The position numbers and the translations under genes were made by a program. Source: Branchipolynoe longqiensis (lineage: Eukaryota; Annelida; Polychaeta; Phyllodocida; Polynoidae). From it: a stretch of DNA of 64,000 bases. Shown one piece after another: positions 54,589-63,424 of this stretch (its first letter is position 1; every line of letters starts with the position of its first letter). The notes under the pieces were generated by a model that was not told the origin of the DNA, ran no database searches, and worked only from the letters and a program-made list of their open reading frames with translations. The stretch lies in NCBI GenBank assembly GCA_030323885.1, contig CM059189.1:51433661-51497660 (forward strand). Reading direction: 5' to 3'.

Positions 54589-54989
54589 TGCGGCGTTACT
54601 AGGATAGCATTGGCTAATTTATTTAACGTTGTTAAATCTAAAATAAATCTGAATGACCCATCTGGTTTCGGCCTCAGAAAAACATTAGAAATAAATTCTC
54701 CCTGCGTGTGTGTTGCCTTCACCACCACCCCTTTTTCACACAGTTTAACAACCTCTTTTGTTAACTGCAACCTCTCCTCTTCAGAAAATCTGAACGGGAA
54801 CGGAGTCCTTGTTTGAACAGGGAATTCCAGAAAGGGTATAAACACTCCTTCTATAGCCGACAAGACCCAACGACAATTTGTTAACCCTTTCCAAACCTTA
54901 GTATGATTCATTACATTGCCCGCCAATTTATGAACAGTTACCCTATCCAAATCTGAGGGGGTTTCTTGAGCAGATGAAGTAAGGCGCAC
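54570..54989 (-). pseudogene. DIRS element 2 pol remnant
   Basis: A 139-codon remnant: the N-terminal spacer and first reverse-transcriptase motifs ('PFPFRFSEEERLQL', 'FISNVFLRPKPDGSFRFI', 'LDLTTLNKLA') run directly into the methyltransferase-like end ('ILVTPHWPSQP'; element 1 has 'ILIVPEWDTQPW'). The catalytic RT Asp residues, the IDD box and all of RNase H are gone. The join, near 54605-54612, keeps the frame. A TAG replaces the next Trp codon. The first codon used here is GTG; the frame is open upstream past the gag stop, in the -1 frame of gag. Confidence 0.88.
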
Positions 54990-55027
54990 TACATCATTCC
55001 CCCTCTGTGAAAACCCTGATGTTTCTG

Positions 55028-56413
55028 TCAGTTGGGTGTTTGCTGACGGTTCTGCGGGGTACGGTTGTAATCGTTCCAGTTGGTAGTGGCTCGGCCTACT
55101 CCCCTACCCCTGAAAGAGGGCGAGAAGTGTCTGGCCCCTCTAAATGCCTGTCTTTTCCTGAAGTCATTTCTGCCTCGCTTACCTCGTCCAAAGCCCAGGC
55201 TGTCACTTCTGTGCGTGGCTGGTGCCATCTGTCTTCCGCACTTACTTCCCGATTCTACCCTCTTCAGGAGTTGTGGTATGTGGCCCCCAAACATCTTGCT
55301 TTTGTCAAAGGCTTTGCCCTTAATCGCTTTCGGGGCGAGGAAGAGTGTGAACTCTTTCCCGTTCTTATCTTTAACCTTCTTCGACTGTGTTATTTCCTTG
55401 CCCGCATCTGTTGTGACGGCCTTGAACACATTCTCGTACCTTCTGTACATCAAGAAAGTACTGGCTGCAGCCAGTAGCTCAATCGCCTTGTTAAGGTCTG
55501 AGGCCAGTGAAGTGAAAACCTTCTCCTTCAGCATACGGTTGGCCACCGGAAGAATAGCCGTCAGAGCTGCTAACACTGCCCTCTGGCTTGTGTACATCAC
55601 ATTCTCTATTTTCTTTTTGTCCTCCGACATTGGGACTTCACTGTCCATTTCTTTAGGGCAAGACGCCTCGATACCCTTAACGCCTGTGAATTTCTCCGCC
55701 CCTCTGAGTATCACCTCAGCTGGCTTGAAGGTGTGGAAGTGACCTTCCAACGCCCTCCTTAACAAAGTGCACAGTCTCACTTTTTTGTCCGGTTTCATTG
55801 GCCTATTCTTAGCCGCCAGATCAAACTCTTTTGCCAGTGCTCCCGTGTGATTAGTGTCAGAATCAGAATCCTCTGATGATGAAGAGCTTGAGCTTGAGGA
55901 AGAAGACGAGGATACGCGCTTCCTCTTTTTCTTGCCCTTTTTTGTCTTCTTATCCTTCCTTTTTCCCCCATTAGCTCTTTTTCTGGCCTTATTATACTCG
56001 TCACCCTCCGACACCTCAGAGTTTACTTTCTCCACTGATTTAACGTGTCTACTATTCAGAGAAGACTCTGACTCACTAGTGCCTGGTGACAACTCATCCC
56101 GCCACATGGACTCATCTTCTGACTGTAAGTCTTGCGAGCCTGTCTGATCTCCCCAATTGGTCAACGGTTCTGCCAGTCTTTTCTCCAACAGAGAAGTGAG
56201 CCTGTCTTCCAGACTGGCAAGCTGTGCAGCATCAACAAAATGATTCACCAATTGGTCCTGGGCCGTCTGAGTCTGCGATGTAGAAGGGCCCGGAATCTCA
56301 CTCGGGCCATGCACCGCAATGTTATTACTGTCCGAATTACCGGAATGCCCCTGCCCAGACTCAGTGACAGCAGCCCCTTGCTGCGCTCTACGTGAACTCT
56401 GTCTCGCCGCCAT
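55028..56413 (-). CDS. DIRS element 2 gag
   Basis: A 461-residue frame with a true ATG ('MAARQSSRRAQQG'). The N-terminal 120 residues are polar. A Lys-rich then poly-Ser tract ('KRKRVSSSSSSSSSSSSS') lies at about 160-180. The conserved DIRS gag core follows ('RALEGHFHTFKPAEVILRG', 'AILPVANRMLKEKVF', 'VFKAVTTDAGKEITQSKKV'), then an RG-rich tail ('GFGRGKRGRNDFRK', 'FRGRGVGRATTNW'). It probably packages the element RNA; this is inferred from position and composition. It is the uninterrupted counterpart of the broken gag at 15991-17286. Confidence 0.87.
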   Translation of the reverse strand: MAARQSSRRAQQGAAVTESGQGHSGNSDSNNIAVHGPSEIPGPSTSQTQTAQDQLVNHFVDAAQLASLEDRLTSLLEKRLAEPLTNWGDQTGSQDLQSEDESMWRDELSPGTSESESSLNSRHVKSVEKVNSEVSEGDEYNKARKRANGGKRKDKKTKKGKKKRKRVSSSSSSSSSSSSSEDSDSDTNHTGALAKEFDLAAKNRPMKPDKKVRLCTLLRRALEGHFHTFKPAEVILRGAEKFTGVKGIEASCPKEMDSEVPMSEDKKKIENVMYTSQRAVLAALTAILPVANRMLKEKVFTSLASDLNKAIELLAAASTFLMYRRYENVFKAVTTDAGKEITQSKKVKDKNGKEFTLFLAPKAIKGKAFDKSKMFGGHIPQLLKRVESGSKCGRQMAPATHRSDSLGFGRGKRGRNDFRKRQAFRGARHFSPSFRGRGVGRATTNWNDYNRTPQNRQQTPN

Positions 56414-57140
56414 CTACAATATACAAGCGTAGAACCAAATCAGCGCTAATTGTGACGGTAACGGCAATTGCATCTACACTCATAATATTACTCTCTAATG
56501 CAATGCCCGGCGACACGATATGTGACACCAATCGAGAACTTCAGTGGTCTAGAAGTTTTTTGGGTAAATAGTTTCCTATAAACCACCCGAACCATCCCAG
56601 TCAAAGACCCATGCCGACCTAGTCGAACACGCACATTGACAATGGAAGTCGAGCCAACTCGATCAATAAGCCTGGTGGTGACCATTGGGTCCCCTAACCT
56701 CTATTCCGTCAGCCGAAAATGAATTTCATAGTCGCACTTCAAGAGTGTAGGTATAACCAAGACTAAGTTCATAGAGAACTCCCCAAACCGCCGTCATTCA
56801 GCCGTACGCTAAACATGCGAACGCACCAAAACAGCGGCCATATTAACCCAACGGCAAAACACGCCGTCACCCGATCCGGTAACCTACATAATTAACTAGG
56901 TCATAACGCTAACGTTTTACGAGTGCAGCGCGCAAAATCCTCCGGCGCTAATTTAATAATACCCACTCATATCCTCCGGATCGGTATAACCATGTAATTA
57001 CCACATGTCTTTAATCTATAACCCTTTATAAAGTTATATAACACTTTTTGGGGTTTAAGACCAACTTAAACTCCCATAAAAAGATAAAAACGTACCTTGA
57101 AACAACTCAGCGTAATGTCTGAGTCTGTTGGATTTATGCT
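56414..57140 (-). other. DIRS element 2 5' untranslated region
   Basis: About 730 bp between the gag ATG and the right terminal repeat, without a convincing ORF. Presumed promoter region; no element could be placed. Confidence 0.5.
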
Positions 57141-57284
57141 AATTGACTTGAGACCGGAACTGCTTCATCTCCCTGGGCTGTGAATGCCTTGGTGGCAACA
57201 GCCCGAGGTAAAATATATACATAGGCATAATACGAGAGATTCATTGAGACAAAAGCAGAAGTGATGACTATATTATCCTGGTAC

Positions 57285-57404
57285 CTTCAATGTGTTGACA
57301 CTGGTGCCCAGAGAAGCCTTTCTGACACTTGCAATTGTACCAGCCTTCTCCGTTGTAACACGTTCCATTGTTCTGACACGGAGTGGACGCGCACGCATTC
57401 ACCG
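57285..57404 (-). CDS. EGF-domain exon 4 of the multi-EGF membrane protein
   Basis: A 120-bp phase 1-1 exon, donor 'gtacca', acceptor 'cgcgccctctag'. One EGF with six cysteines: 'VNACASTPCQNNGTCYNGEG', 'WYNCKC', 'SGHQCQ'. The first-Cys context (VNAC) lacks the calcium-binding Glu. The last base joins 51882 across the intron containing DIRS element 2 to form Asp. Confidence 0.93.
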
Positions 57405-57464
57405 CTAGAGGGCGCGCCAGTATATATTATATATGCACGTGTACTAACCATTGCCATTATAATA

Positions 57465-57651
57465 CAGTAAAACCTCTCTAAATTGATTGACCATGGCTTT
57501 AATTGGTCCATTTAAGGAGGTGGTGGGTTTAGGGAGTTTTTTTATCATTACAATATTTTTTTATCACTGCAATAGTTTGGGACCCAAATAAAGCGATCGA
57601 TATAGGGGAGTGGTCGATATGTGGAGGTGGTCGGTTAGAGAGGTTTTACTG
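57465..57651. mobile_element. MITE-10, intact short TIR element
   Basis: Ends 'cagtaaaacctctctaa' and 'ttagagaggttttactg', perfect inverses, 187 bp in total. 'gacccaaataaagcgatcga' inside matches 5470-5740 in reverse. Confidence 0.9.
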
Positions 57652-57659
57652 CATGACTG

Positions 57660-58600
57660 TTGTCGGGTGAGTGGTTTGTGAGATGAGTAGTTTTGTGATT
57701 TCAATTCAGTTAATTATTTCAGACTACATTCCTTGTAGTCACATTAGTGGATGTCTAAATATTAAAGATGAATACATATATAAAGGAGAATATAAAGAGA
57801 TGCATTTAAGTACACAATTATAATATTACCACAAGCCCTAAGTAGTACTAAGACAATGTAATATAGTAATAATCTGAGCATAGTGATTATCGCATAAATG
57901 GATTTCTTGACGCTGAAAATGTTATATTAGACATCAACATCACGTTTCTACATTGCTTAGGAGCTGAGATATGACAAATACCATATCTTGAGGGTGGCCA
58001 TTATGAAATTCAAGATGGTGGACAGTTACCATGGTGCCGGTGATAGGTACCTAGGCTCATATGAATCTACAGCGGTTAACCTATCTGTATGCCAATATTT
58101 ATGCTTTTGTCAAATTTTGCACGATTCTTATAATATGTGGACCTTAACCGCTGTCCTAATAATCTCAGCCATTTTCATGACTCACACACAGTTGTTTGAT
58201 TCAATGAGCCCATTAAAAAAACATGTTATGCAACTTCCCTCTTAGTAGGACTAGTTAAGCAAATATTTCCATTTCCTGAAATAACACAGAAACCAATGTG
58301 CATACATTTTTTGTTGTTGTTGCTAAATGATCAGTTTATTCAGCGAATAGAGAGATTTATCAGCGCCGAGGCTCTGGTCTTCCGGCCATATCATGCTAAA
58401 TTCATTCACATTTATAATAGTCTAAAATCAACAAGAGTTTGATACGAATACAAAAAAGAAGGAAAAAGAAGAATAGCGCTGTTACCCAACAGCATTGGAG
58501 ATAACCGGTGTACATTTTGTACAACAGTGCCATGATTCGGGTAACTCTGTACTAATATAGATGGTGAATATGAAGCCATTCTGTTAGTAGAATTTGATGC
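57660..58600. other. Intron, no exon seen
   Basis: AT-rich. An 85-codon frame at 57988-58245 has a hydrophobic stretch but no splice or domain support. Confidence 0.4.
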
Positions 58601-58610
58601 AGATACTTAC

Positions 58611-58730
58611 GCGGTGGGGTCTCGCAATTGTCACCCAAGAAACCAGGCAGGCATTTACAGATGTACCAGTCATTTCCCGCCATGCACGACCCGCCATTGC
58701 GGCAGGGGGAGGAGACGCAGATACCGGAAG
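58611..58730 (-). CDS. EGF-domain exon 3 of the multi-EGF membrane protein
   Basis: A 120-bp phase 1-1 exon with a consensus donor 'gtaagt' and acceptor 'cttctcgtccatag'. One EGF, six cysteines: '[20 protein letters not shown]', 'WYICKC', 'LGDNCE'. Not of the calcium-binding type. It ends 'TPP' plus one base that joins 57404 to form Pro. Confidence 0.94.
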
Positions 58731-58784
58731 CTATGGACGAGAAGGGAACACAGCCTGTTGTACACACCAGCCGGGATGGCCGAA

Positions 58785-59103
58785 TGGTTGGCTGTTGGAG
58801 TTTTGCATGCTGGCAACATCTAAGGTCATATCAGGATGGGTACCGACTTGTGACAGTGTGCACTCATGTCGACTTTATAGTGCTGCCCCACTGGGAAATC
58901 AGACAGCCAGTAACATGACCCGATATCCCACTCAGTCACATTATCCTGCCACTAAGCTAACCAGTCCTTGCTCTATCCTATTAATGCTGAGTGCCAGGCT
59001 AGGAAGCGACAAGTATCAATTTTAAAGTCATTGGTTTGACTCGACCGGGAACCAAACTCTCGACCTTCCATACGTGAGGCCCGCGCTCTACCGATTCGGC
59101 CAG
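58785..59103 (-). repeat. SINE-A fused to a short inverted head
   Basis: Full reverse SINE-A ('gctggcaacatctaaggtca' to 'gctctaccgattcggccag'). It is preceded at 58774-58789 by a plus-oriented head piece 'gatggccgaatgg', so two heads point apart. It starts about 45 bp from the acceptor of exon 58611-58730. Confidence 0.85.
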
Positions 59104-59128
59104 TGAACAGAGTTCACCCAAAGAACTT

Positions 59129-59446
59129 AAGCCCGGTACACACCTCCCGTATAAAACCTAATACTGCCCATTTCGCAACAAAGTTTGAGTTTTAGTCGGT
59201 TTCAGTCTTTAGGTGTGTGACCCCCTATCACACCAGAGCCTTCCGATTCGCGACTTAAAACTCAGTTTTAGGTCTTATATTAACTTATATGGGAGGTGTG
59301 TACCGGGTTTTATGAGATTCGAAAAATGAATCGGGCAGTTTTAGTCAGGAAACGGGACGGGAAGGGACGGGTCGGGTTGTAACGGGTACCATCAAGGCAG
59401 TCAGTTTTAGCGCGTGAATCATATACGGGAGGTGTGTACCAGGCTT
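59129..59446. mobile_element. MITE-3, longest copy
   Basis: Ends 'aagcccggtacacacctccc' and 'gggaggtgtgtaccaggctt'. An extra 'ggaggtgtgtaccgggtttt' occurs internally near 59292, suggesting one element end nested within another. Confidence 0.85.
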
Positions 59447-59515
59447 TCGATGTGCTGGGATACCACATAGAAAAAGGTCATGATGTCAACTGCTGTATTA
59501 TCAGTGAGGGAGATG

Positions 59516-59787
59516 ACCAATGGCAGAATGAGTTGAGTAACCGTGTCCCGTATTGGTAGATCAAGGGATTCCAGCCCACGTGTCAGAACCAATGACTTAC
59601 AAAATTGATACTTGTCGCTTCCTAGCCAGGCACTCGGCATTGCATTATTAGGATAGGTGTCAGGATAATTTGACTGAGTGGGATAACAGGTGATGGTGGC
59701 GAGGTCTCCAAGTGGGGGCAGCACTATAAAGTTGCCATGAGCGCGTATTGTCACAAGTCGATACCCGTCCTGATATGACCATAGATG
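59516..59787 (+). repeat. SINE-A, full length minus a short segment
   Basis: 'gaccaatggcagaatgagtt' to 'cctgatatgaccatagatgg'. Confidence 0.85.
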
Positions 59788-59789
59788 GG

Positions 59790-60300
59790 TGTTCCGGAGG
59801 AGGGAGGAAGGAACCTGGGAGAGAGAGGGGGGAACTTTCTCCGCCGCAAATCAAACGCAATGCCAGCATTGCGACCAATACAGGGTTTCCAACACGATAT
59901 TTGATGTCTCCATCATCTTGCGCCAATTTTAGTTTTTTTGTTTGTTGTTGTTGTTGTATTTTTTTGTTCCATTAAAAACAATTCCAGTTGAATAATATCT
60001 TTTTTTCAGCACCGAGGTGGAATTTTCCAATGTTGGTAACCCTACAATAAATACCATTAACATAGTAATATTATATCAATATTACAGATAATTGTGTCAA
60101 AATGCACCACAGAGCATCTGAGGTTTACAACGTTTTCAGGAGGACTACCCCCAGACCCCCTTCCCCCTCCAATATAACATCCCTTAAGATCTTACGGTTT
60201 TTCATTTTATGTTGGCAACCCTGCCAAAACAGCACGCTGTGCACTCTCCGTAATCTTACCACTATTTTCTCTGCTTCTCAAAAGGTAGTTTACAAGTATC
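59790..60300. other. Intron, no exon seen
   Basis: Includes a (tgt)n patch near 59938. No exon or known repeat recognised. Confidence 0.4.
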
Positions 60301-60540
60301 CAGATCGGATGGCCGAATGAGTTAGAGCGTCCGTCTCCCATGTTGATAGATCGTGGGATCGTGTGTTCGAACCTTGGTCGAGTCAAACCAATGACTCAAA
60401 AATTGATACTTGGCGCTTCCTAGCCAGCCGCTCGGCATTATTAGGATAGGGCAAGGAGCAGTGGAATGAGGAAGACCAATCGTCCACGATTGAAATTTCC
60501 CCTGCTTAAACAACTAATGTACCAACAACAAAAAAAGAAA
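60301..60540 (+). repeat. SINE-A head with the shared 3' tail
   Basis: Complete SINE-A head ('gatcggatggccgaatgagt', 'gtgtgttcgaaccttggtcg') and body up to 'attattaggatagggcaagg'. Then comes the tail 'agcagtggaatgaggaagac' and 'tttcccctgcttaaacaact' with an A-rich end. It stops about 10 bp from the splice donor of exon 60551-60670. Confidence 0.9.
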
Positions 60541-60550
60541 AAGAACTGAC

Positions 60551-60670
60551 CTTGCTTGACCTGGCAGTTGTCACCGGAAGTGCCGGGCACACACTTACAG
60601 ACGTACCAGCCGTTGCCGTCCAGGCACGTCCCTCCATTTTGACACGGTGAGGAGTGGCACTCGTCTGTCT
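60551..60670 (-). CDS. EGF-domain exon 2 of the multi-EGF membrane protein
   Basis: A 120-bp phase 1-1 exon, donor 'gtcagt', acceptor 'gatttgtgtgcag'. With the preceding base it begins E-T-D-E-C, close to the calcium-binding consensus. It continues 'HSSPCQNGGTCLDGNGWYVC', 'KCVPGTSGDNC'. Six cysteines in EGF spacing. Confidence 0.95.
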
Positions 60671-60699
60671 CTGCACACAAATCACAAGCACGCTTATTG

Positions 60700-61010
60700 T
60701 TGGTTGGTTGTTGCAGTTTTACGTCCCAGCAACATTATGGTCATATCGTGATGGGTACCGAGTTTTGACAGTGCACGCTCATAGTGACTGCCCCACTGGG
60801 AAATCAGGCTGGCAGCACCATGACCAGATATCCCACTCAGTCACATTATCCTGACACTGAGCTAACCAGCCCTATCCTATTAATGGCGAGCGCCAGGCTA
60901 GGAAGCGATAACATCAATTTTATAAGTCATTGGTTTGACTCGACCGGGAACCAAACTCCCGATCCCTGCACGAGGCGCCCACACTACATCGAGTTGGCCA
61001 CCGTGCCCAA
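60700..61010 (-). repeat. SINE-A, near full length
   Basis: 'ttggttggttgttgcagttt' to 'gagttggccaccgtgcccaa', starting about 30 bp upstream of the acceptor of exon 60551-60670. Confidence 0.88.
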
Positions 61011-61035
61011 CAGCAAGCTTGTTACTGCACACACC

Positions 61036-61785
61036 AGAAATGCCAAATTAATTTTGGCATGCTTTTCAAAACTCTGACTCCATAGGCTTTAGCAGTAACG
61101 GGTTCTGTTAAATTAACTTAGTCAGCCTTTCTATGTAGCACCAAATCTGCAATAAGTGCACCAGTGTCTGAGTTTGATATGTAGGGTCAAATCTAGATAA
61201 CTGCTTTGCTTTTATAAATTTTATGCTTTTATTGGACTATGTAACTTAAAACCATTTAAAATAAAAGTTATTTAAACGAAAATATAAAGGATTATAATCA
61301 TCAACCAAATATATTTGTCTAAAAAATATTTTAAAAACCTCAAATCCATTGGATTATGCAACATCACTGTTTAGCTTGTTAATATTAGCCTAGCACTATG
61401 AACGCAAAAATACAATTGTCTAAACAAAAATTGTTAATTCAACTTGCATAGTCCAATGTTTTTGAGTTTCTGTAATTTTCTGAGATAAATAGATTAAGTC
61501 GATCATTACAATCTACCTTACTTTAGCTTGAAGTAACTTTTATTTTAAATGGCTAACCTTAGCGATGGTTGAAGAGCAAACATGCTGAATTAATTTTGGA
61601 AAGCATGCTAAAACCCTGACACCATAGGCTTCTGCAGAAACAGGTTCTATTAATTAGCCTCAGTATTTCCTTCTATGTGATGACAAATGAGTGCACCCAT
61701 ATCTAAGTTAGATATGTAGGTTCAAATCTAGGTCGGTGATTTGGATTTGAAAAGTTTATGTTTTCATCGGACTATGCAGCTTTAA
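61036..61785. mobile_element. Two MITE-1 copies, one rearranged
   Basis: 61036-61250 is a right arm ('ccaaattaattttggcatgc' to 'ttggactatgtaactt'). 61251-61370 is an inverted left arm ending 'ccattggattatgcaac'. 61441-61785 is a full copy with ends 'acttgcatagtccaatgttt' and 'catcggactatgcagcttta'. Confidence 0.82.
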
Positions 61786-61789
61786 CAAA

Positions 61790-62250
61790 CAACCCCACCC
61801 CAACAACATAATTCATAAACTCACATAACTAACTACACTAGAGTTACACTAGAATATTTCTAACAAACTGACATTTATATACCGCTTGCCTAACTGCAAC
61901 TGAACATTACAACTTACTACAACTTTACCAACTGAATACAGAAGATAACTTCTGCTTACATTCTAAATACTATGTAAATACTCACATTGATCTGATTAAT
62001 ATTGATCTAGTTATATGGCACTACTGTTACCGTATTGCTATGGAACTTTTGGGTTATGGAATTTCATTGTGTTACATGCTGCAAATTGTGTATTCAACAG
62101 GTATTGTACACCTTATTCTATATACCTTTTGTGTAAATAACCCTGAATTGAAAAATGGCTGGAAGACAAGTGCTTAGGCCCTGAAAAAAGCCTTATTCAG
62201 CAGAATAAACATATTTACCAAAAAAAACAAAAAACAATGATGTACTAAAA
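61790..62250. other. Intron, no exon seen
   Basis: AT-rich sequence. 'aaaaagccttattcagcaga' followed by 'ataaacatatttacc' and an A run at 62190-62232 looks like a polyadenylated retroposed end of unknown origin. Confidence 0.4.
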
Positions 62251-62256
62251 ACTCAC

Positions 62257-62376
62257 CTGTAGATAACTGACAGTCGTGACCAGAAAAGCCTATCGGACAT
62301 TTGCAGAAATACCAGTTCTCTCCATCGATGCAGGTTCCTTTATTCTTGCATGGACTTGATGCGCATTCATCCGTGA
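62257..62376 (-). CDS. EGF-domain exon 1 (first in window) of the multi-EGF membrane protein
   Basis: A 120-bp phase 1-1 exon with donor 'gtgagt' and acceptor 'attaatatcacag'. It encodes one EGF domain with six cysteines: 'TDECASSPCKNKGTCIDGEN', 'WYFCKC', 'SGHDCQ'. The T-D-E-C start is near the calcium-binding consensus. The acceptor needs an upstream coding exon, which must lie beyond 64000, so the protein N-terminus, signal peptide and promoter are outside the window. Known families with similar tandem EGFs include Notch-pathway proteins, Crumbs-like proteins and fibropellins; no family can be assigned from these domains alone. Confidence 0.95.
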
Positions 62377-62435
62377 CTGTGATATTAATTTTTAACCATT
62401 AATGCCACCGGGACATGAAACTTACGGAGAGATTT

Positions 62436-62635
62436 AAACTAAGATTCCAAATATGCAGTATTCTATTCGCATTCGCATTCACACTGATCGGTCCTTTAAG
62501 CGATCCATTTTGCTGTCCACGCTTTCGCATTTGCATTCGCAACCGGACATATGGAAGCACAAGCATGTGTTTCCATGCTTTTCCATTTTTTGTCGCATTT
62601 GCATCCGCATACCGCGTATAAGGAATTTTGGCTTA
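62436..62635. mobile_element. MITE-2 copy
   Basis: Ends 'aaactaagattccaaatatg' and 'gtataaggaattttggctt'. Confidence 0.87.
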
Positions 62636-62667
62636 AGACGGCAGCAGGACGTGACCTATTTATTAGT

Positions 62668-62980
62668 GATGTTCTCTGTGGCACAGTGGTTAGAGTGTCT
62701 GACTTTTTTCTAGGTCAGACTCCTAATCTGAGGGTCGGCGGTTCGATTCACCGTGCCCCCAGCTCTGCCAATTTGGATTTCCACTGCTGTGTATAACTTA
62801 CGGCGTCATCAAAGACCGGTTGCTCTCATACCATGTCTATGTGGTGTGGGAGGTTAAAAGTCCCTTGGGTCGGTAAAAGTGTAGGCTCGGGCTTTCTATC
62901 GACCAGCAGTGGAATGAGGAAGACCAGTCGTCTATAACTGAAATTTCCCCTGTTTAAACATCTAATGGACCAAAAAAAAA
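62668..62980 (+). repeat. SINE-B, full length, with the shared 3' tail
   Basis: Head 'ctctgtggcacagtggttag', box B 'gggtcggcggttcgattcac', body 'aaaagtgtaggctcgggctt', then tail 'agcagtggaatgaggaagac' and 'ctaatggaccaaaaaaaa'. Confidence 0.92.
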
Positions 62981-63424
62981 ACACCAAAAAACATCAGGGA
63001 ATACACCACGTACGAGATACCAAAGTTGGTGTCCACCCAACTAAAAAAACAGCTGGAGACATTTTTCAAACATAGAATTTGGTCTTGAGTTCAATTGCAA
63101 TCTCCCTCCTGCGTCACCAGCATTGTTATTATTATTCATATAATGTCTCTTATTGTTATCATTAGTCAAATATAACATACAGTATTCTGTAACTAAAATA
63201 CCACATACATGTCTTCTGAAACCATTGTGATTCGCACAATCCTACCATGTGTTAGGGGGTGAGGCGCCACCTGGAGGGCAGGAGGGGAATTAGGGGAGCT
63301 GCTTGAGGGAGATCTCCCGCTCTCCAGGCTGCACCCCAATCTCCAGAAACCCAACTACTCAAGAACATATCAAAAGGAGTTTACATGAGTAGATGCAGAT
63401 TATAGAAACAATAATAACAAAGCA
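62981..63424. other. Spacer, no exon seen
   Basis: No repeat or exon recognised. It lies upstream of the first visible EGF exon, so it is probably still intronic. Confidence 0.4.

Larger units (their letters stand above)
52860..57214 (-). mobile_element. DIRS-like retrotransposon, element 2, internally deleted
   Basis: About 4.36 kb, minus strand, same architecture as the element at 12648-18017: gag, pol remnant, tyrosine recombinase. The inner terminal repeats are an inverted pair (about 52948-52982 and 57141-57175, 'gcagttccggtctcaagtca'). The internal complementary region is at 53123-53260. Gag and recombinase have no internal stops, but pol has lost about 1.4 kb, so the element is non-autonomous. 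It lies in an intron of the multi-EGF gene in the same transcriptional direction, between exons 57285-57404 and 51754-51882, and its right end is only about 70 bp from the donor of exon 57285-57404. Confidence 0.93.

Noticed and set aside
55080..55742. 220-codon plus-strand ORF opposite gag of DIRS element 2
   Set aside because: Antisense shadow of the gag frame, with no recognisable domain.
58594..59025. 143-codon plus-strand ORF
   Set aside because: Antisense of an EGF exon joined to a SINE-A; no independent coding evidence.
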